DNA of 64,000 nucleotides from Mesostigma viride (taxonomy: Eukaryota; Streptophyta; Mesostigmatophyceae; Mesostigmatales; Mesostigmataceae): NCBI GenBank assembly GCA_009746045.1, contig RPFO01000312.1, positions 268,001-332,000 of the forward strand, written 5' to 3'. The position numbers and the translations under genes are program-made. The notes beneath the pieces are model-generated. The model was given only the letters and a program-made list of their open reading frames with translations, was not told where the DNA came from and made no database searches. This document shows, one piece after another, positions 62,301 to 64,000 of the stretch. Each line of letters begins with the position of its first letter. The stretch's first letter is position 1.

Positions 62301-63607
62301 GCTTTAATTAATTAATCACCACGGCACGTGGCCACCGTCGCAGCCATCCCGTGGCCAAGGCACGAGACGAGCCATCTGGGAACCGCCACACGTCTCATTC
62401 AGGAGCCCGAGAGCGCGCTGTGGGAAACCGCCGCAAAAACGACAGCGCGACACCCTGTCTGCCCTTCCGTAGGGTATACTCAGACTACAGCGCACTAGGG
62501 CACACTACTGTGTACTACTGCAGACTACTGTGTACTACTGTATACTACTGTGTATTACTGTGTACTACTGTGTACTACTGTGTACTACAGTATACTACTG
62601 TGTACTACTGTGTACTATCGCATTGTATCACATATGGCGGCTAGGCTGGTTTTACCATGCCGCGCTCCTGTGGTACTGTATAGACCACCGTACCAGCCGT
62701 CGCAACGGTGGCTGCGTGGCGGCATGACACAAACTGGTTAGCATGCATCCGCCCCTCCAGCAGGCATCCCTTTCTCCCCCTTACCTCCATACTCCTCGTT
62801 TCCCCTCTCCCCCCCTACCCTGCCTGCGTGTCGCCCTCCCCACCACGGCTCAAGGAAAAGAAGGAAATGATGGCAGCATTTCAAGTCCTCGCCAGTGCAT
62901 CTGCCTTGAAGTGAGGAAAAAGAATACTTGGAAGAGGGAACCAGAATGGACGTGACGGACAACTTCCATCTCAGGGCCGTAAGGGCCATAAGGGCCATAA
63001 GGGTCATCGGGGCCGTAAGGGTCATAATGGTCATAACGGCTAAGAGTCATAAGGGCCATACGGGATTTGTGGTCTGCAGATGAGGCTTGGGTGCATGCTG
63101 CTTCGCAGAGCTTAGCATCCGCGCGAGGCCACGTGACCAGCTACCAGATCAGCACGTGCATGCTTGAGTGGATGATGCACTCCATTCCAGTCGACCCTGG
63201 CCCCTTTTGCAAATTGTAACTCTGGTGGTTATTGTCAGCATGGATACACGTTGGCTGTTCTCAGATGCGTATAGCTGTCAAACCATGGGTGTAGCTTCCT
63301 CCTGGACGCGGGTGGGATGGCCTGAGATGCTTAACTGTGCGCGCACACCCCATTAATTCCCCCCCCCCCCCCTTTCACCGGTGTGCCCATCCCCTCTACG
63401 CTGATCCTCACCCTCACTAGCGTGCCCCCCCCCCCCCCCCCTAACTATTCTGCGCCCCCCCCCTATGTTGCACCGGTGTACCCTCCCCCCTGATCAGTAC
63501 TCCCCCCCCCCCGTCTCACCGGTGTCCTGCGGCAGCTCCACGAGCGGCATGAAGGAGGCGAGCGTGCGCAGGTGGGAGGGGCTCCAGGAGCACAGCAGCG
63601 GGTTCTC
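56387..63607 (-). CDS. Cyclic nucleotide-binding domain protein, internal exons
   Basis: Minus-strand exons: 63607-63520, 62166-62029, 61366-60771, 57575-57431 and probably 56499-56387. Phases agree at each junction (1,1,0,1). Joined, the first two give [17 protein letters not shown] then [20 protein letters not shown], the N-terminal half of a CNB domain. Exon 57575-57431 gives the other half ([20 protein letters not shown], then [11 protein letters not shown]), which includes the phosphate-binding-cassette region with GE; the usual R-x-A of this cassette reads NSA, so nucleotide binding may be lost. Between them exon 61366-60771 adds about 198 disordered Ser/Pro/Arg-rich residues. The 60771 donor would be GC (AAG then GCACGT), less certain. 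The last exon adds [20 protein letters not shown]. The gene starts right of the window; the 3' end is not found. Confidence 0.8.
57814..58897 (+). repeat. 40-bp minisatellite, about 27 units (intron)
   Basis: Unit AAAAGCTATCCAAGGCAGCT plus TTCTCCATCCCATCGTACAC, with few point changes (GTATAC/GTACAC/ATATAC, CTAT/CCAT). Each unit has AAAGCT and AGCTTT as a 6-bp inverted pair. Lies between CNB exons ending 60771 and starting 57575 on the minus strand. Confidence 0.98.
58903..59727 (+). repeat. 46-bp minisatellite, about 18 units (intron)
   Basis: Unit GTTGAATGTTAGCCTAGGCA plus AGCAAAGTTT and TGTAGTCAGCTTGTCC, more diverged than the neighbouring 40-bp array, with CCTAGG/CCTACG alternation and some shortened units. 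Confidence 0.96.
59950..60537 (+). repeat. 24-bp minisatellite, about 24 units (intron)
   Basis: Unit CCACACACACATCCTGATCA plus ACGC; variants CCTCATCA and GCGC. Because 24 is a multiple of three, the frames stay open as an eight-residue repeat on both strands. Confidence 0.97.
62283..62316 (+). mobile_element. GACGCAGTC-type LINE tail inside the CNB gene
   Basis: Hairpin with GCACG/CGTGC basal stem, GAC/GTC apical stem and a GCA loop at 62283-62302, followed by TTTAATTAATTAAT. Only the tail is present, in the intron between exons 63520 and 62166, antisense to the gene. Confidence 0.65.
62503..62620 (+). repeat. 10-bp tandem repeat CTACTGTGTA
   Basis: About eleven units with TATA, CAGA and ATTACT variants. 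Confidence 0.93.
62966..63058 (+). repeat. 9-bp tandem repeat GGCCATAAG
   Basis: About ten degenerate units (GGCCGTAAG, GGTCATAAT and the like). Confidence 0.9.
63359..63520. repeat. Poly(C) tracts with CACCGGTGT motifs
   Basis: Several runs of 9 to 15 C separated by short spacers; CACCGGTG occurs at 63376, 63470 and at the real exon end at 63517. Confidence 0.85.
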
Positions 63608-63717
63608 CTGCGCGCACACAGGGCACGCATGCGCACATGAGGTAAGCAGGGGGAGTAGCACACACACAGATACACGCATGGCTGCATCGACACACATGCA
63701 CACACAGACACGCGCAC

Positions 63718-63719
63718 GT

Positions 63720-63774
<55 letters not shown>
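63718..63774 (+). repeat. (CA)n microsatellite
   Basis: Uninterrupted CA units, part of the intron upstream of exon 63607. Confidence 0.98.
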
Positions 63775-63777
<3 letters not shown>

Positions 63778-63778
<1 letters not shown>

Positions 63779-63908
63779 CCACCGCCACCGCCACCGCCAC
63801 CGCCACCGCCACCGCCACCGCCACCGCCACCGCCACCGCCACCGCCACCGCCACCGCCACCGCCACCGCCACCGCCACCGCCACCGCCACCGCCACCGCC
63901 ACCGCCAC
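63778..63908 (+). repeat. (CCACCG)n microsatellite
   Basis: About 21 perfect hexamers. Confidence 0.98.
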
Positions 63909-63982
63909 CCCCACCCCCACCCCCACCCCCACCCCCACCCCCACCCCCACCCCCACCCCCACCCCCACCCCCACCCCCACCC
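63909..63982 (+). repeat. (CCACCC)n microsatellite
   Basis: About twelve hexamers directly continuing the (CCACCG)n array with one base changed in each unit. Confidence 0.98.
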
Positions 63983-64000
63983 CGCCGCCAACCCCAACGC

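Overview
The window reads as a repeat-saturated nuclear scaffold of a eukaryote, most likely a green alga or related protist. Evidence: GC-rich coding exons, short exons with phase-consistent GT-AG introns, a TGTAA/AATAAA poly(A) context after the first gene, a glycosyltransferase and an F-box/LRR gene of types common in green algae, an L1-like ORF1 family, a chromodomain Ty3/gypsy element, and very heavy micro- and minisatellite load. The species cannot be fixed from sequence alone. No tRNA, rRNA, CRISPR or bacterial operon structure was recognised.

Only four host genes are well supported. (1) Positions 2-7177, plus strand: the last six exons of a gene that begins left of the window. All splice phases agree. 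The protein carries an acidic tract, an IQ motif and an RG-rich tail; no family is recognised. (2) 22196-23518, plus: a single-exon F-box/leucine-rich-repeat protein. (3) 44621-46000, plus: a type II membrane glycosyltransferase of the nucleotide-diphospho-sugar transferase type with a DSD motif. (4) 63607 to about 56387, minus: exons of a cyclic-nucleotide-binding-domain protein whose domain is split over exons and interrupted by a long disordered linker; the gene starts right of the window.

Between them lie mobile elements. 7.3-13.9 kb: decayed LINE 3' ends, diverged repeats and microsatellites. 13977-20187: a 6.2 kb region bounded by perfect 29-bp terminal inverted repeats with a TA target duplication, filled with nested repeats. 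21.0-21.8 kb: the C-terminal end of a LINE polyprotein. 25.3-30 kb: (CCCT)n arrays and a near-identical duplicated segment around an assembly gap. 29952-39417: a complete Ty3/gypsy chromovirus on the minus strand with GGGGT target duplications, both LTRs, PBS, PPT, frameshifted gag-pol and an extra ORF downstream of integrase. 40.2-51.5 kb: a cluster of L1-like ORF1 copies, each without an ORF2, some tandemly arranged and followed by LINE-type 3' ends. 51770-53953: a 2.2 kb element with 613-bp direct repeats lying inside a LINE tail.

The strongest theme for follow-up is that several unrelated-looking LINE tails share one hairpin plan just before a microsatellite tail: a CTCC/GGAG stem with a CAAC-type loop and a basal stem whose two sides change together. 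ORF1-only units carry the same tail, suggesting non-autonomous elements that use a shared 3' recognition signal. In one locus the tail has become a perfect (AATTC)n array of about 45 units. The large tandem arrays inside the two multi-exon genes sit in introns, one ending seven bases before a splice acceptor.
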